This document shows positions 1-12,203 of a DNA stretch of 64,000 bases, in pieces. Each line of letters starts with the position of its first letter. Position 1 is the first letter of the stretch. The stretch is from positions 2,356,001 through 2,420,000 of the forward strand of contig JAJKFH010003493.1 in NCBI GenBank assembly GCA_023333565.1, written 5' to 3'. Source of the stretch: Puffinus mauretanicus (Eukaryota; Chordata; Aves; Procellariiformes; Procellariidae). The translations under genes and the position numbers were made by a program. The notes beneath the pieces are model-generated. The model ran no database searches. It was not told the DNA's origin and worked only from the letters and a program-made list of their open reading frames with translations.

Positions 1-3000
1 CTGGGAGTCCTCTCTGAGGGCAGAATCGGAGGATGTATTCCGGAAAAAAAAGGCGTGTAAATAATCCGACTGCAACATAAGAGGAGGCAGGAGGAATCAT
101 GAAAAAGAACAGTGTGGAAAAAAAAAACACAAAGAGCATGTGTGTAGTGAGCATGGGGAGGGGAGAAATCGAGTTTCAGGACCTGAGAGAAGATAGTGTT
201 GGTATCAGAGACTAAGAGTTCAAGTGATTTTGGTGAGGTCAGAGACAAAGGTAAGGAACAGAGGGAAGGAAACAGATGTGCTGAGGCACATCAGGAAGGT
301 TGTTTCATTCTAGTAATTGTGGAAAACTGTGAGGGAAAGGTAGGACTCATGTTTTATTTGCTTTCACCTAAACTAGACTCAACAGCATTATCCTGTGCTG
401 GAAGGAGAATGTGTTTGGCCAAGAACAAAAGTTGTAATCTGTGGCATCCAGGAGATCTCATGTTGGACACCACCAGCAGGAGTCTGCTGGATATGATGCC
501 ACTGTCTTTCAAACACAAAAGCATTTGCTTTTCAAAAATGTATTTATGAGCCACTGATAAGTCCAGGCAAGGAGAGATTTGACAGGCACTTTGCAAAGTG
601 TCACAGCCGCTGGTGCTTGGTAACAGCACACCCGTGTTGTGACACAGCTGCACAAAGCTTGCAGCTACGTCCCTATGGCCTCGGTAGGGACAGATGATTT
701 TAGCCTCCTAATCCACACCAACAGCTGACTCTTGACCCTTTGTTATGTATCATGCAATCGCATGACTGCACTCGCTATATCTATTGTCTGTGTCCTGGTT
801 ATTTCTGTAGCTACAATCCTAGGTCTGTGTGGATAGCTTTCAGATACTCTTTACACTGTAACTTGCCTTTTTTGCTTCTGGCTTCCATTGTCGTGACACT
901 AGAGGGTGACAAAGATCTAAATGAGAACCACAATGGAACCATTTAGAACTGGAAACTTGAAATCCAGAGGAATTTCTTAAAACTAACAAGTCTTCCAGTA
1001 GAACAGGCATGAAAATTCAACACTGCTAATGGCAATTTAGTAGAAGCTAGTGACACTTAATGGAAGCTTGTTTGATTCAGATCAACCCTGAACCAAATTG
1101 TTCAAAATTAAGAAGGTGGTAACCAGATTTTCTGGGACTTTTCCAGGACAGAGTTGAAAAGAATGGAGTGGTATTGCAAATTTGAAGTAGTGATGGGAAA
1201 TCTGCATTTTTAGGTGGTGTGCAATAGAAAGAAGAGAAAAACACATAATCAAATTTAGGCACTAAAAGTACTGTTTCTAATATGAAGAGCAGTTTTCAGG
1301 TATAGAATTATATAGAAAAATAAAACTTTTCTGTATATAATATTGTTTACAAATGTGAATACATCGGTTAGGAAGTGCAAAAGGTCCAGTCTCTGCCTTT
1401 ACACCACTGAAGAAACCAACCTCTTTTTCTAAAACAGTCTCATGCTTTGCTACTGCATTTTTATGGGCGTACAATTTATTTTGCACATGAAAACAGGGTT
1501 TGGATATCTATTGGTCTCTTGTAAACACATATATGGCAAGAGATTCAGGATCAAATCAACCATGTTTTCACTTCCAAATGCTGTAGCAATCATGTCAGGC
1601 CTTGCATCACTTAAAATGCAGTCCATTATATATGTTAAATATTTAAATTATTTTAAAATAGTAAGAAACGCTCTGTTGAGTTCATTTCCTTAAGTGTATT
1701 TGCAGATTCAGAGTAACTATTTAAGTGGAATTTGCACTCTATTACCAGCTCCCAGGGCCTTATCATGAAATTTGATAGAAACTGTAATAATGTACCAGCA
1801 CTCAGAAGTGTGTAAATCTCAGCTTTCATTTCTGCAAAATATTTCCAGGCCGCAAGACAGTGGAAAAGGAGTGGAAAAAAATGAACCTAAATTTCCAGCA
1901 TCTGAAGTGTAATGAAGAACCTCCCTTGGTTATTTTAAAATGTTATTTTAAATTTTATTGTTATTTTAAAATTTTTTAGGCAGTCTTGTGATGTTTGGGC
2001 TCTCATTCATGACTCTCGGGGCTTGCTGTTGGCAATACGGCATGCAAATGGCATCGGTCTGTGCTAGAGGGGATTGCTGACTGCAGTGAGGGATTTACCC
2101 CACCCTTTAAAATGAGCAAAAGATGTGTAAAACCAGTCTGATGGAAACTTTGGGAAGAAATAAGAGATTTGGTTAAAGATTCTGGCTGCTCTAAGCACTT
2201 GGCCAAAAGCAACGATGTTTAGTGGTCAGAATAAGACACAGACTGTAACATTTGCTGTCGCCAGAACTGAGCCAGTACTTCGCCTAACAGAGCCAAACCG
2301 CCTTTGCCCTCCCCTCGCCCTCTGCACAGGCGCCCTCCTGGGAGACACAGCAGTTTTAGGCAGACAGGCTGGGATGCCATTTGTGTGGCATCTGTGCACA
2401 AGACAAAGTAAAGGTTAGAGAGAAGCTGCGCTTCCCCCGAGGGAGGAGGAAAGCCCCACACGGGCTGCGATGTGCATGTTCCCCACTCTGGGTAGCCCCT
2501 GTGGGAGAGGGGCCGGTCGCCTCCTTTGGGGCCCCATGTGCTTGTTGGGTGAAGCAAAGAGGGCAGGACTCTGGTGTAGGGTATGGGAGTGGAAGAGAGG
2601 CCCTTGGCATGCTTTCATACTCCACCTTTTGCTTCACTTTTTTCTCTAAGAGAGAAAAACTTTTGTAATGTGTTTTGAGATCCTTATGGTCCAACAGAAA
2701 CGCTGGTAAAAGCTGGAGAGGAAGAAATTGCTGTCATAGACGTGTGTAGGCTGAGCAACAAGGCCTGAAGTCCTCCCGTCTAACTGCAGGTTAGGCCATG
2801 GGTGTGTTGGGGCCTGTAGCTGCCTTTGGTCTCTGGATAAACAGTGACTGGAGAGCGACTGGAGCCTTTGGGCTTGAACTGGCCCTTCTGACCAAGTCTG
2901 TCATTTGTCTTAGTGCCGTGTTTTCCACTGAAAGATACACCAGAAAGCATTCTCAAGAAAATATATTTGTACCAGTTGTTTTGTGCAATCTTTTCGGTGT

Positions 3001-4880
3001 ACTAGCAGCCCTGACTGATTCTCAGTAGTGAAAAATGAGGGGGGAGCCACCCGGCAGTTGGTCTAAGAGGAAGAGAGGGAGTTGCCTTCACGCAGTGCAA
3101 GGACTCAGCCATAGGAAAAGCAGGCAATAGCAATTAGATAATCACATAGATGGTATACCCACTGGTGGCTTCGGTGCAGTAAAGAGCAATACTACTAATG
3201 TGCTCAAGATGCTGTCCAGAGAGAACAATCTGCATTGGTATCTCAAAGACTGTGTCCAAGGGCACATAAATGGAAGTCAATGAAAAGGGAAGTAACTCAA
3301 AGCTCAGGGCAGGTGGGGAGCATGTGATTTTGCTATGAGATCTGGGCCTCTGACTTGTACACGCAGGACGCTCAGAAGAACTGTAGGTAAGAGATGCCAA
3401 AAAACATGGTTAAAATAATGCTGTTGAGGAGAATGGAAAGGCATTTGTGTTTGTTTTGCTTGCAACTTTTTTGTTACACTGTTTTCTTTATTTTATTAAG
3501 CCACTCAGGCTATGGGTAGGTATGTGGAGGATCATGAGGTATCTGAGGTATCTGTTATAAGTTTAGCAGCCCCATGGGCTGGGAAGTGCTGCTTGTGAGG
3601 CTGCACGCTCGCTGCCGATGGGGAGGAGCGCAGAGCCCTGCCCCCCCTCGCAGAGAGCAGATGGCAGAGAACCCCCCCAGGAGCCGGCTGCGGTCCAGAT
3701 CGCCACCCTCATGTAGGAGCTACTGGGCCAACTCTGCTGCTGTTGTCAATGTTAGACAACCAGTAGACCACCAGATTTTTCAATGTGTGCTGTGAAAGTC
3801 TGTTTTTACTCACACAAATGGTCCCTGGGAAGGGCTTTGTTGTGTTTGAAACAAGCCTCCAGTGCAAGGCATGAATGCAACATCTTGCCAGTTTGTTTTA
3901 TTCAACAAGCTTATTTTCTTTTGCCATTTAAAGGAAAATGCCTACTTCCTCTCAGACAGTTCCTGTCTGTGGCTATTCTATTTTTCAGTAGGAAGATGGA
4001 AGGCTTTTTTTTCCCCTCAGTCTCCAGACGTTTGCGTTTTGCTTTCTTTCTCCTAATTCTTCAGTACTTACCTGCCAAAAAATAACTGCCAGTATATTTT
4101 TCTTCTCTGACCATTGTTCATGAGAGATTAAAAATAATTATCTGTATCTTGAAATGTAGAAATCTAGAATATTCTCCACCTTCCTCTGAGTGACATTATG
4201 CTTTGGCACGGGTTACAAATTGTTCGTAGCATTATTAATGTCAGTAATTAAAAAGTTTACCTAATCCTATGCTTTGCATAGAAACAATGCAGACACAGCA
4301 TATTGCTCCAGGAACATATCAAATATGGTTCTAAAGATATTTAATAAAAATATCAAGAATATATAATACAGAAAATCAATAAGGACCTTGTAAACCCTGA
4401 GTACATCTGCTTTTTAGAATCTGACAGTAGGAAGATGATACATTTACTGGTTTTGATTTCTACAATTATTTTAAGAATCCAACTATTTTTTAAATGACCT
4501 GAATAAGCATTGTGCTAAACTGCACATAATCTCATGGTGATAAATTTCTTAAATTCATCACTGTCATCCCATCTTGTGCCACCAGCTTGAAAACTTTGAT
4601 CTTGAGCTTGTAAGTCAAAGATAAAGTCACTAAGAAGAGGTTGTTTCATAACTACCTAGTGATTTGATGGTTAGTGTCATGATTCTTTGCTGACATTTAC
4701 CATTTGTCATCATTGTAGCCTTTGTGAACTGGATCTTCTGTGGGCCGTAGTCTTCATGTTGTGTCAGAAGCATAATTCATATAAGATTGGTAATGGGGAC
4801 TTTGTCTGCTTTTAGAAAGATCCATAGAGGGAGCAGAGCAGCTTAATGGGTTTGTGACATCTCTTCTAGCCTCTGGCTTA
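1..4880. other. AT-rich non-coding stretch, no gene recognised
   Basis: No reading frame here resembles a known protein and none is longer than about 120 codons. Frames on both strands overlap each other without consistent splice signals. Two short GC-richer patches stand out, at about 2,215-2,620 and 3,575-3,720, but neither is CpG-dense enough to call an island. The stretch is most likely intergenic or intronic. Confidence 0.6.
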
Positions 4881-4912
4881 GGAGTATAGGGCAAGCGGAT
4901 CAGGCTCTACAT

Positions 4913-6352
4913 ATGGATGTTAACAAGTCTATGGGGCCGGATGGGATCCACCTGAGGGTACTGAGGGAGCTGGCAGAGGAGCTTGCCGAGCCGCTCTCCA
5001 TCATTTACCAGCAGTCCTGGTTAACTGGAGAGGTCCCGGACGACTGGAGGCTTGCCAATGTGACGCCCATCTACAAGAAGGGCCGGAAGGAGGATCCTGG
5101 GAACTACAGGCCGGTCAGCCTGACCTCGGTGCCGGGGAAGATTATGGAGCGGTTCATTTTGAGGGTGCTCACGAGCCATGTCCGGGACAACCAGGGGATC
5201 AGGCCCAGCCAGCACGGGTTCATGGAAGGCAGGTCCTGCTTGACCAACCTGATCTCCTTCTATGACCAGGTGAACTGCCTAGTGGATGAGGGAAAGGCTG
5301 TGGATGTGGTCTACCTGGACTTCAGTAAAGCTTTTGACACTGTCTCCCACAGCATTCTCCTAGAGAAGCTGGCGGCTCATGGCCTAGACAGGTGCACTCT
5401 TCGCTGGGTAAAAAACTGGCTGGATGGCCAAGCCCAGAGAGTTGTAGTAAATGGAGTTAAATCCAGTTGGCGGCCGGTCACGAGCGGTGTTCCCCAGGGC
5501 TCAGTACTGGGGCCGGTCCTGTTCAATATCTTTATCAACTATCTGGATGAGGGGATCGAGTGCTCCCTCAGTAAGTTTGCAGATGACATCAAATTGGGCG
5601 GGAGTGTTGATCTGCTGGAGGGTAGGAAGGCTCTGCAGAGGGACCTGGACAGGCTGGATCGATGGGCTGAGGCCAACTGTATGAGGTTCAACAAGGCCAA
5701 GTGCCGGGTCCTGCACTTCGGCCACAACAACCCCAGGCAACGCTGCAGGCTTGGGGAAGAGTGGCTGGAAAGCTGCCCGGAGGAAAAGGACCTGGGGGTG
5801 CTGGTTGACAGCCGGCTGAACATGAGCCGGCAGTGTGCCCAGGTGGCCAAGAAGGCCAATGGCATCCTGGCCTGTATCAGAAATAATGTGGCCAGCAGGA
5901 GCAGGGAGGTGATCGTGCCCCTGTACTCGGCACTGGTGAGGCCGCACCTCGAATCCTGTGTTCAGTTTTGGGCCCTTCACTACAAGAAGGACATGGAGGT
6001 GCTGGAGCGTGTCCAGAGAAGGGCAACGAAGCTGGTGAAGGGCCTGGAGCACACGTCTTATGAGGAGCCGCTGAGGGAACTGGGGTTGTTTAGTCTGGAG
6101 AAGAGGAGGCTGAGGGGAGACCTTATCGCGCTCTACAACTACCTGAAAGGAGGTTGTAGTGAGGTGGGTGTTGGTCTCTTCTCCCAAGTAACGAGTGATA
6201 GGACGAGAGGAAATGGCCTCAAGTTGCGCCAGGGGAGGTTTAGACTGGACATTAGGAGAAATTTCTTTAGTGAAAGAGTGGTCAGGCCTTGGAACAGGCT
6301 GCCCAGGGAAGTGGTTGAGTCACCATCCCTGGAAGTATTTAAAAGACGTTAG
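4913..6352 (+). pseudogene. CR1 reverse transcriptase (ORF2 C-terminal part), truncated and frameshifted
   Basis: This is a 479-codon open frame encoding the reverse transcriptase and C-terminal region of the CR1 ORF2 protein, which copies CR1 RNA into DNA at the insertion site. The palm motifs are intact. The first catalytic aspartate lies in YLDFSKAFD (D136), the conserved [10 protein letters not shown] block follows, and the FADD catalytic box is at residues 222-225. The methionine at 4,913 is only the first ATG inside the truncated copy; the frame is open upstream, and the real protein would begin with an endonuclease domain that is absent. At about 6,347-6,350 one T appears to be missing compared with usual CR1 copies. 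This gives a TAG at 6,350-6,352, while the usual C-terminal codons continue in the next frame to a TAG at 6,376-6,378. Otherwise no stop interrupts the frame, which suggests a fairly recent insertion. An autonomous function is excluded by the truncation. Confidence 0.95.
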
Positions 6353-6444
6353 ATGAGGCGCTTAGGGACATGGTGTAGTGGGCATGGTGGTGTTGGGTTG
6401 ACAGTTGGACTCGATGATCTTAGAGGTCTTTTCCAACCTTAATG

Positions 6445-6476
6445 ATTCTATGATTCTATGATTCTATGATTCTATG
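6445..6476 (+). repeat. CR1 3'-terminal microsatellite, (ATTCTATG)4
   Basis: Four perfect 8-bp units of ATTCTATG end the CR1 copy. This terminal repeat is characteristic of CR1, where it is thought to take part in recognition of the RNA by the reverse transcriptase. It fixes the right-hand edge of the element and its plus orientation. Confidence 0.97.
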
Positions 6477-9217
6477 ATATGCTTTGGCTGCATGAGAGGT
6501 CTACTGGGAACTGCTGCAGTCAAAACACATTGGAAGTCTGTAGCAGCTCTGGGTTTGGAAAGGGAACCTTCATCAGAGTCAAAAAAAAAAAAGAGAAACA
6601 AAGGTGCTGCACATCCATTTTCTCCCTTCCCTTCTGCATGAGCATTAAGTGCAGGTTGGTGAGAGTGGAGGATGCTGTCCCACAGACAAAGTTGTCTGAT
6701 GATGCTTTTCAGGATTCTTAAATTCATGATACTACTAGATCTAGGGGTAATGTCCCTAGCATCTTACAGATCCTTCTCTTAAACAAAGCCAAAGGAGTGA
6801 ACAAATTCAAGTATGCTAGAAGAAGCCATTGTGGAAATCTTGTGGATCAACAGAAACATTTGGGAAAGTTTCAAAAAATGGATGACAAGTTAATGTACAA
6901 AATTCCATGAGCCAAATCCTCATCTGGTTAATATAATTTTTTTTCTATGAAACTGAAACCTCTAGATTCATTAACACCATATGAAGATCTGGTCCTTGTC
7001 TGAATTTTTCCAGGCAGGCAGCTATTACTTTTGCCCTCAAATACTAGCCCTATTCCTTCAATAAAACAAGGCAGCCAAAAATTCAGAAATAAGGGAGAGG
7101 GATATGGGGGGAATTTCAAATTCAACCCAATAGTGAAAAGTTGCTTCAATCTAATCTGGAGGAATAGCTAGTGCTTCTCCGTAATGGTCACATTAAGATG
7201 GTAAATTAATTAGATCATAAGTGTAATTGATGGCAATTGATATGATTGACTGCTGTCAATGCATAGGTTTTGTTCAATGTCTCATGTTTTCAAAAGAATA
7301 CAAAGTCTTCGTTGTTACAAATATACAGCGTAGTTGATATTAATAAAAAAATACAATTTCTTGTTTGCGCCTTGTCCGCAAGCAATGGAAAAATCCTGCT
7401 GGTTTTCCAAAAATAATTCCACTGAATTTTGAGAAATCTGGCTAGGGTCTGAAAAGCCTCTTTTCCATGAAAAAAACCCAACATGGGGAAAAGTCAATTT
7501 TATTTTTTCCCTGGTGATACTCTGCTGAGACTCTCCGAGCAAAACTAAGAAGTTACTGTGGTAACTGTACAAGCTGCAAGATGCTGTTCCTCAGAAAAAG
7601 ACCTTCTTAGCGTTCAAGGGACATTTCTAATGCCTATATGCCAACATCTTGCTTTTTGTAATGCATTTCTTGTAGCTTTTAAAATGGATCTTTTGCAAAT
7701 GTTCTTAATGCAAATCTAAACCCACATATTTCCTCTGGTTCATATAAGCTTGACAAAGTTACACAGACTCTTTCCTCTGTCTGGTGGTCTGTGTGAGAAA
7801 TATTGTCTATACTGCATCTTATCACTAAGTGACACCCACTGTACTTCCTGTGTTATGTCCTGACACATATACATCAGTATGTACATTTGGTTAGATTAAT
7901 ATACACATTTATTAGTGGATAACAAGCGCCTTTAAAATAATGGGTTCCTTCAGAAAGTCTTAGGGATCTGGACTGCATAGAGAAAACCCAATAACTCAGA
8001 GTCGGGATAAAAACTTTGAGCCCTGGATCATTGAAATGCACAGGAATACGTGAGAAACTGTAAACACTGCATGGGTCTTTGTTGTAACATGTAGAGCCAA
8101 GTAAGGTCAGTGGAAGTTTTTCCCTTGACTTCAGTGATACCAAGTAAAAGAGATGACAGACTGAAAGGAATCTGTGTATTTTATAGCTTTGGAATTACCC
8201 AAGGAATTCACTTCTCAGTAAAAATTTAACTGTTGAACATCATCAGACACATTGAGTAGTGTTCTCATCTCAAGACCACATTATATCCAACTTGTGTCAG
8301 ATACTGTTTTTTCATAATTATTTTTCAAGAATTAAATAAAAGGACTTTGTCTGGGATTCTGAGTCTGTTAGCAGAAGGCCTCAGAACACAACAGCTGCTT
8401 GGAGGGGTTTCCTGAAAGGCTTTGTTCAAAGTGAATCAAAGCCAAACAAAACATTACTAAGACCGAATTAGTACTAGCTACAAAATAGGATGTTTAAGAA
8501 ACCACACATACATATCAGGCACTTAAGAGCTGATCACGGACAAGATAAAAGACATGCAAAAGCAGCCAACTTGTGTGAAATACTCCTACCCTTCCTGCCT
8601 GCTTTCCCAGACTAATATCACACAGTCTGCCCATGTCACGGAGCAATCTGAGTCACAGTGATTAGTAATGGTGACCCTTCCAGGCAGAACCACCATTTTG
8701 GTCACCTCTCATCCAAGCATCCATTTCCTCCTTAAAATAGTAGCAGTAGTGAAAACTCTGGATGGCTTCATGGACTCTCTGACCCTTATTTCTTTTTCTT
8801 TCTTTGGTGTGTATGGAAAAGAATTAAGCTTCTATGAAAGCTATTTTATTTCTGTGTTTGTGGGTTTTTTTTTTGATTGTTTGCTCTGATTTCTGTGCCA
8901 AAAAGCCTTTCTGAGGATGAGTTCAGTGTTGTCCTCCTGAAATAAGTGCAGTTTTTAGGGCAATACAGAGGAAATTCCACCTGCCAACCCAACCTATTTA
9001 TTTCTCCATCAGAAAAATCAATGTAGGATCAAATAAAACCCCAGTAAATTGTAGTGAGGCTGCACAAAGAACTTCACGATTATTTCATAACTAATAAGAT
9101 CAAAAAGCCTTTTGAATATGTTTACTTGGTAATTTGTTGCTAGTAAATGGTAAGATATAAATAGCATCTGGTAAGGTCTCCACAAGGCCAACTTGGGCCA
9201 GGCTGCTGCCTGGCAAT
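6477..9217. other. Non-coding stretch, no gene recognised
   Basis: This is AT-rich sequence with only short chance frames. A segment near 8,105-8,150 has a paired pattern of GTCAGTGGAAGTTTT and TTGACTTCAGTGA. It resembles a degenerate ancient repeat that also appears elsewhere in the window (see findings). Nothing else can be supported. Confidence 0.55.
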
Positions 9218-9222
9218 GTCAG
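9218..9222. repeat. Left target-site duplication of the solo LTR (GTCAG)
   Basis: GTCAG directly precedes the TG that opens the LTR and is repeated exactly after its closing CA at 9,799-9,803. A 5-bp duplication fits ERVL-type and some other retroviral integrases. Confidence 0.88.
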
Positions 9223-9439
9223 TGTCCTGGTTTCAGCTGGGATGGAGCTGATTTTCTTCCTATTAACTGGTATAGTGCTGTGTTTTGGATGTAGTGTGAG
9301 ACTAATGTTGATAACACACTGATGTTTTAGTTGTTGCTAAGTAACCTTTACTCTAGTCAAGGACTTTTCATCTTCCTGTGCCCTCCCAGGTGCACAGGGT
9401 GCTGGGAGGGAGCGTGGCCGGGACGGCGGGCCCACCTGG

Positions 9440-9486
9440 CCAATGGGCTGTTCCATACCATATGACGTCATGCTCAGCATATAAGG
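9440..9486 (+). promoter_or_regulatory. LTR U3 core promoter: CCAAT box, CRE and TATA box
   Basis: Three motifs follow each other in the right order and spacing. CCAAT is at 9,440-9,444, a perfect palindromic CRE (TGACGTCA) at 9,463-9,470, and a TATA-like CATATAAGG at 9,478-9,486. TGACGTCA is the consensus site of CREB/ATF proteins. Transcription from the LTR would be expected to start about 25-30 bp after the TATA motif, around 9,510, running toward the right. Activity is inferred, not shown. Confidence 0.75.
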
Positions 9487-9666
9487 CTGGGGGAAGAAGA
9501 AGGAAGGGGGGGACGTTTGGAGTGATGGCGTTTGTCTTCCCAAGTAACCGTTACGCGTGATGGAGCCCTGCTTTCCTGGAGATGGCTGAACACCTGCCTG
9601 CCGATGGGAAGCAGTGAATGAATTCCTTGTTTTGCTTTGCTTGTGTGCGCGGCTTTTGCTTTCCCT

Positions 9667-9672
9667 ATTAAA
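9667..9672 (+). terminator. LTR polyadenylation signal ATTAAA
   Basis: ATTAAA is the common variant of AATAAA. It lies about 185 bp after the TATA motif and is followed by a T-rich tract, as expected at the R/U5 border of an LTR. Confidence 0.65.
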
Positions 9673-9798
9673 CTGTCTTTGTCTCAACCCACGAGTTTTC
9701 TCACTTTTACCCTTCTGATTCTCTCCCCCATCCCATTGTGGGGGGATGAGCAAGCGGCTCTGTGGGGCTTAGTCGCTGGCTGGGGTTAAACCACGACA

Positions 9799-9803
9799 GT
9801 CAG
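9799..9803. repeat. Right target-site duplication of the solo LTR (GTCAG)
   Basis: This is an exact copy of the five bases at 9,218-9,222 and sits directly after the terminal CA of the LTR. Confidence 0.88.
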
Positions 9804-12187
9804 ATATCTAAACATGAAAGATAGGGGGTCTCCATAGCCTTAAGGTATTAACAGCTCAGAAATAATAATATTAAAAAAAAAAATCAAGACCTGAGTCTTC
9901 AATTCACAATATTTGTTGAAGTATTGTGAGACTTCTGCAAATAAAATATGACATCACTTTTTGTTTTCTGCTGCTATAGTTGTTGCCATCACTGTGCTCA
10001 AGAAAGATATTTTTCCTAAGAACCAGCCCTGTTTCTAAACCAGTAAATACCAGTTCACGTACCTCGATAGAATAGTGACAAATGGGATGTAGCCATTCCC
10101 AAACAGACAGTTCATTTGGCTTTGTTTCATGCAGTGAACTCTTGTTATTAGCAGGGAGTTGTCCATAAAAATGTAGGCTAAAAGTAAAAGTACATGTCAA
10201 GTCCTTTTGGAGTGTTACAAAATTTGGAATTGCTAACAGGTTCCTTACAAATAATATCTGCATATGATTAATACAGTTCTTCACTGTTGTCACAGATCTC
10301 TCTACAACTCATGCAAAAATGCCTCTGGCTGAAGTACATAATTAATGGCACCATAAAATCTTATTCTGTAATATCAGGAAATGATTTATTACTGCAGATA
10401 CATGCATTCATCCAGAAAAGAATAAATTCTTGTATTGGAGGCACACTGTGTTAGATAAAGTAATGTGGTAAAATTATCCTTGATACTCTTCAGGTGTTTA
10501 TACTTTAATGAAAGTTAAATGAAATCACCTTTTGGTATGGTTGCTTTTTTACTTATTTATCTGGGTAGACTAAATACAAAGAAAAGAAAATTAATAAGGA
10601 TGACACTTCTCAAAATTCTTGTCCATTTAGAGAAAGCTAGGTTTAGTCTCTTTAAAAGGCACGCATTGATAATCAAATATATAGGCCAGTTACATTTCTG
10701 ATTTCATCATTATGGAAAAATACTGTAATATGCCCATTATATTCTGTGTTTTTTCCCAAAATACTTAATAATTAATCATTACCAACAGTTTCAATGTGGA
10801 AACAGATGTATTTCTCCACGTCACTATGGTATATTTCAATCCCCATGAAGGAAAATCACTACCATAAGATAAGCAGTTCTACACAGCAGTTCCGCAAAGC
10901 CACAAAAACTCAGTTTATTTGCCTTTTTTCATCCAAAGTATCTGAAAAAAATGTTGATTTCTAAGTCTATCATCTCAGGCATAGTTTCTTCCCAAAAAGG
11001 AAGTTTAGGTCTCTGAATATCATGTGCAATAGTCTGTGCTGGAGTTTGGACACAGTAAAAATGTCATGTACTTACTGTCCCAAGACGTGACATAGCAGCC
11101 TATTACTTTTTGTGATACTGCCTTTTCCAAAATTCACTGAAGTAAGTGGAAATGTTACCACTGATTACATGAGTTTTGGAACAGATTGTGTATGTCTTCA
11201 AGCCGGTTAAGATTCTGCCTAAGGAAAGATTACAGGAATATGATTCTATTTTGAGAAATTAGGAAAATGCCGATTTTAAGAGATTTCCATGTAACATTTT
11301 TTGCTGGACAACTGAGTATTTAAAACAAGACTAAAAAAAAGCTGAGATGAAGAAAGGTCATCTGCTTACCAGATTGCATACTTTTCTGCTCTATCTTCTT
11401 ATTATTTTATTCTCCTAAATGACAATTTTCTTTATAAATATTTAATATCTATAAATATTCAAATGTCAAGGAAGAAAACTAAGGGAATTATTTGACTAAT
11501 ATTTCAATACTACTAATATCTTGCAAATAATTAATTTAATTAAAATTATTCAGTAAGGCTTAATTAAATATAAGTAAATTCTGGGATTTGCATTGCAAGA
11601 TTTAATTGACTTCTTTGACTTACTAATAAATACTTCCCTTTTCTCACATACAGTAGATCAGAAAACTGCTGGAGGTAAACTTCTGAAATATAGAGAATTG
11701 TCTGAGCTTCATGACATCTATTATAGGCTAATTATTCTGGCCTGTTTAATTTCTATTGGTTCCAACCAGTATTGTAATGTCCATGTTTTGCAATGGTATC
11801 AATAAATACATTAATGCTAAAGCAATAAATATAATACATTAAATTTATGGCAGGTCATTCCTAATGAAATAGGTATAAATGAAATAACCTTTTTCGTGTC
11901 TTTATGATTAATAAGATATTATATAAAATGAAATTTGCCATTAGAAAATGATACATTTTTCATGTGTCATGTAAATAGCAAGATTACCATACAGAAATTC
12001 CACATATGGAGAGCAATCTGTCATGATGATCTTTTTCACTAATAAGTACATATGGTTTTTCCTCATGTTTTCTCTGAACACTTGTACCTAACCCACAGCA
12101 TTCCAGAGCAATCAGATATTGTGGCAACAAGCCCACACACAAAAAAGTAGAACTTTGCTTACGCAGGGGAATCAAAACTTTGCTATC

Positions 12188-12203
12188 ATATATATATATA
12201 TAT
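12188..12203. repeat. (AT)8 microsatellite
   Basis: Eight uninterrupted AT dinucleotides. Confidence 0.9.

Larger units (their letters stand above)
4880..6476 (+). mobile_element. CR1 LINE, 5'-truncated, with 3' tail
   Basis: This is a non-LTR retrotransposon of the CR1 clade. It moves by target-primed reverse transcription and is the main LINE of birds. The copy keeps the reverse transcriptase part of the second frame, the short 3' untranslated region (with the tract TTGGACTCGATGATCTTAGA or close to it), and the diagnostic tail of four ATTCTATG units. The endonuclease half and the first frame are missing, which is the usual 5' truncation. The left edge is uncertain: similarity to CR1 coding sequence is clear from about 4,916 and may reach back to about 4,885. 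CR1 normally makes no clean target duplication and none is seen. Its GC content is well above that of the flanks. Confidence 0.96.
9223..9798 (+). mobile_element. Solo LTR of an avian endogenous retrovirus, probably ERVL-like
   Basis: This 576-bp element starts TGTCCTGG and ends CCACGACA, so it has the TG...CA ends of an LTR. It is flanked by the perfect 5-bp duplication GTCAG. The opening CCTGGTTTCAGCTGGGAT is a pattern I know from LTRs widespread in bird genomes. The assignment to ERVL rests on that memory and on the duplication length, so it is only probable. No primer binding site, polypurine tract or internal coding region adjoins it. It is therefore a solo LTR left by recombination between two LTRs. 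The orientation follows from the order of the U3 promoter motifs (9,440-9,484) and the ATTAAA signal (9,667). A 138-codon antisense frame inside it is a chance frame. Confidence 0.92.

Noticed and set aside
5501..6187. 228-codon minus-strand frame inside the CR1 copy
   Set aside because: It is the antisense shadow of the reverse transcriptase frame.
9337..9753. 138-codon minus-strand frame
   Set aside because: It lies inside the LTR, antisense to its promoter and polyadenylation signal, and has no known counterpart.
9223..9798. Full-length endogenous retrovirus
   Set aside because: No second LTR, primer binding site or internal genes are found on either side, and the direct duplication directly flanks the single LTR.
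9904..10293. 129-codon minus-strand frame
   Set aside because: AT-rich, with no motif, no splice context and no family; treated as chance.
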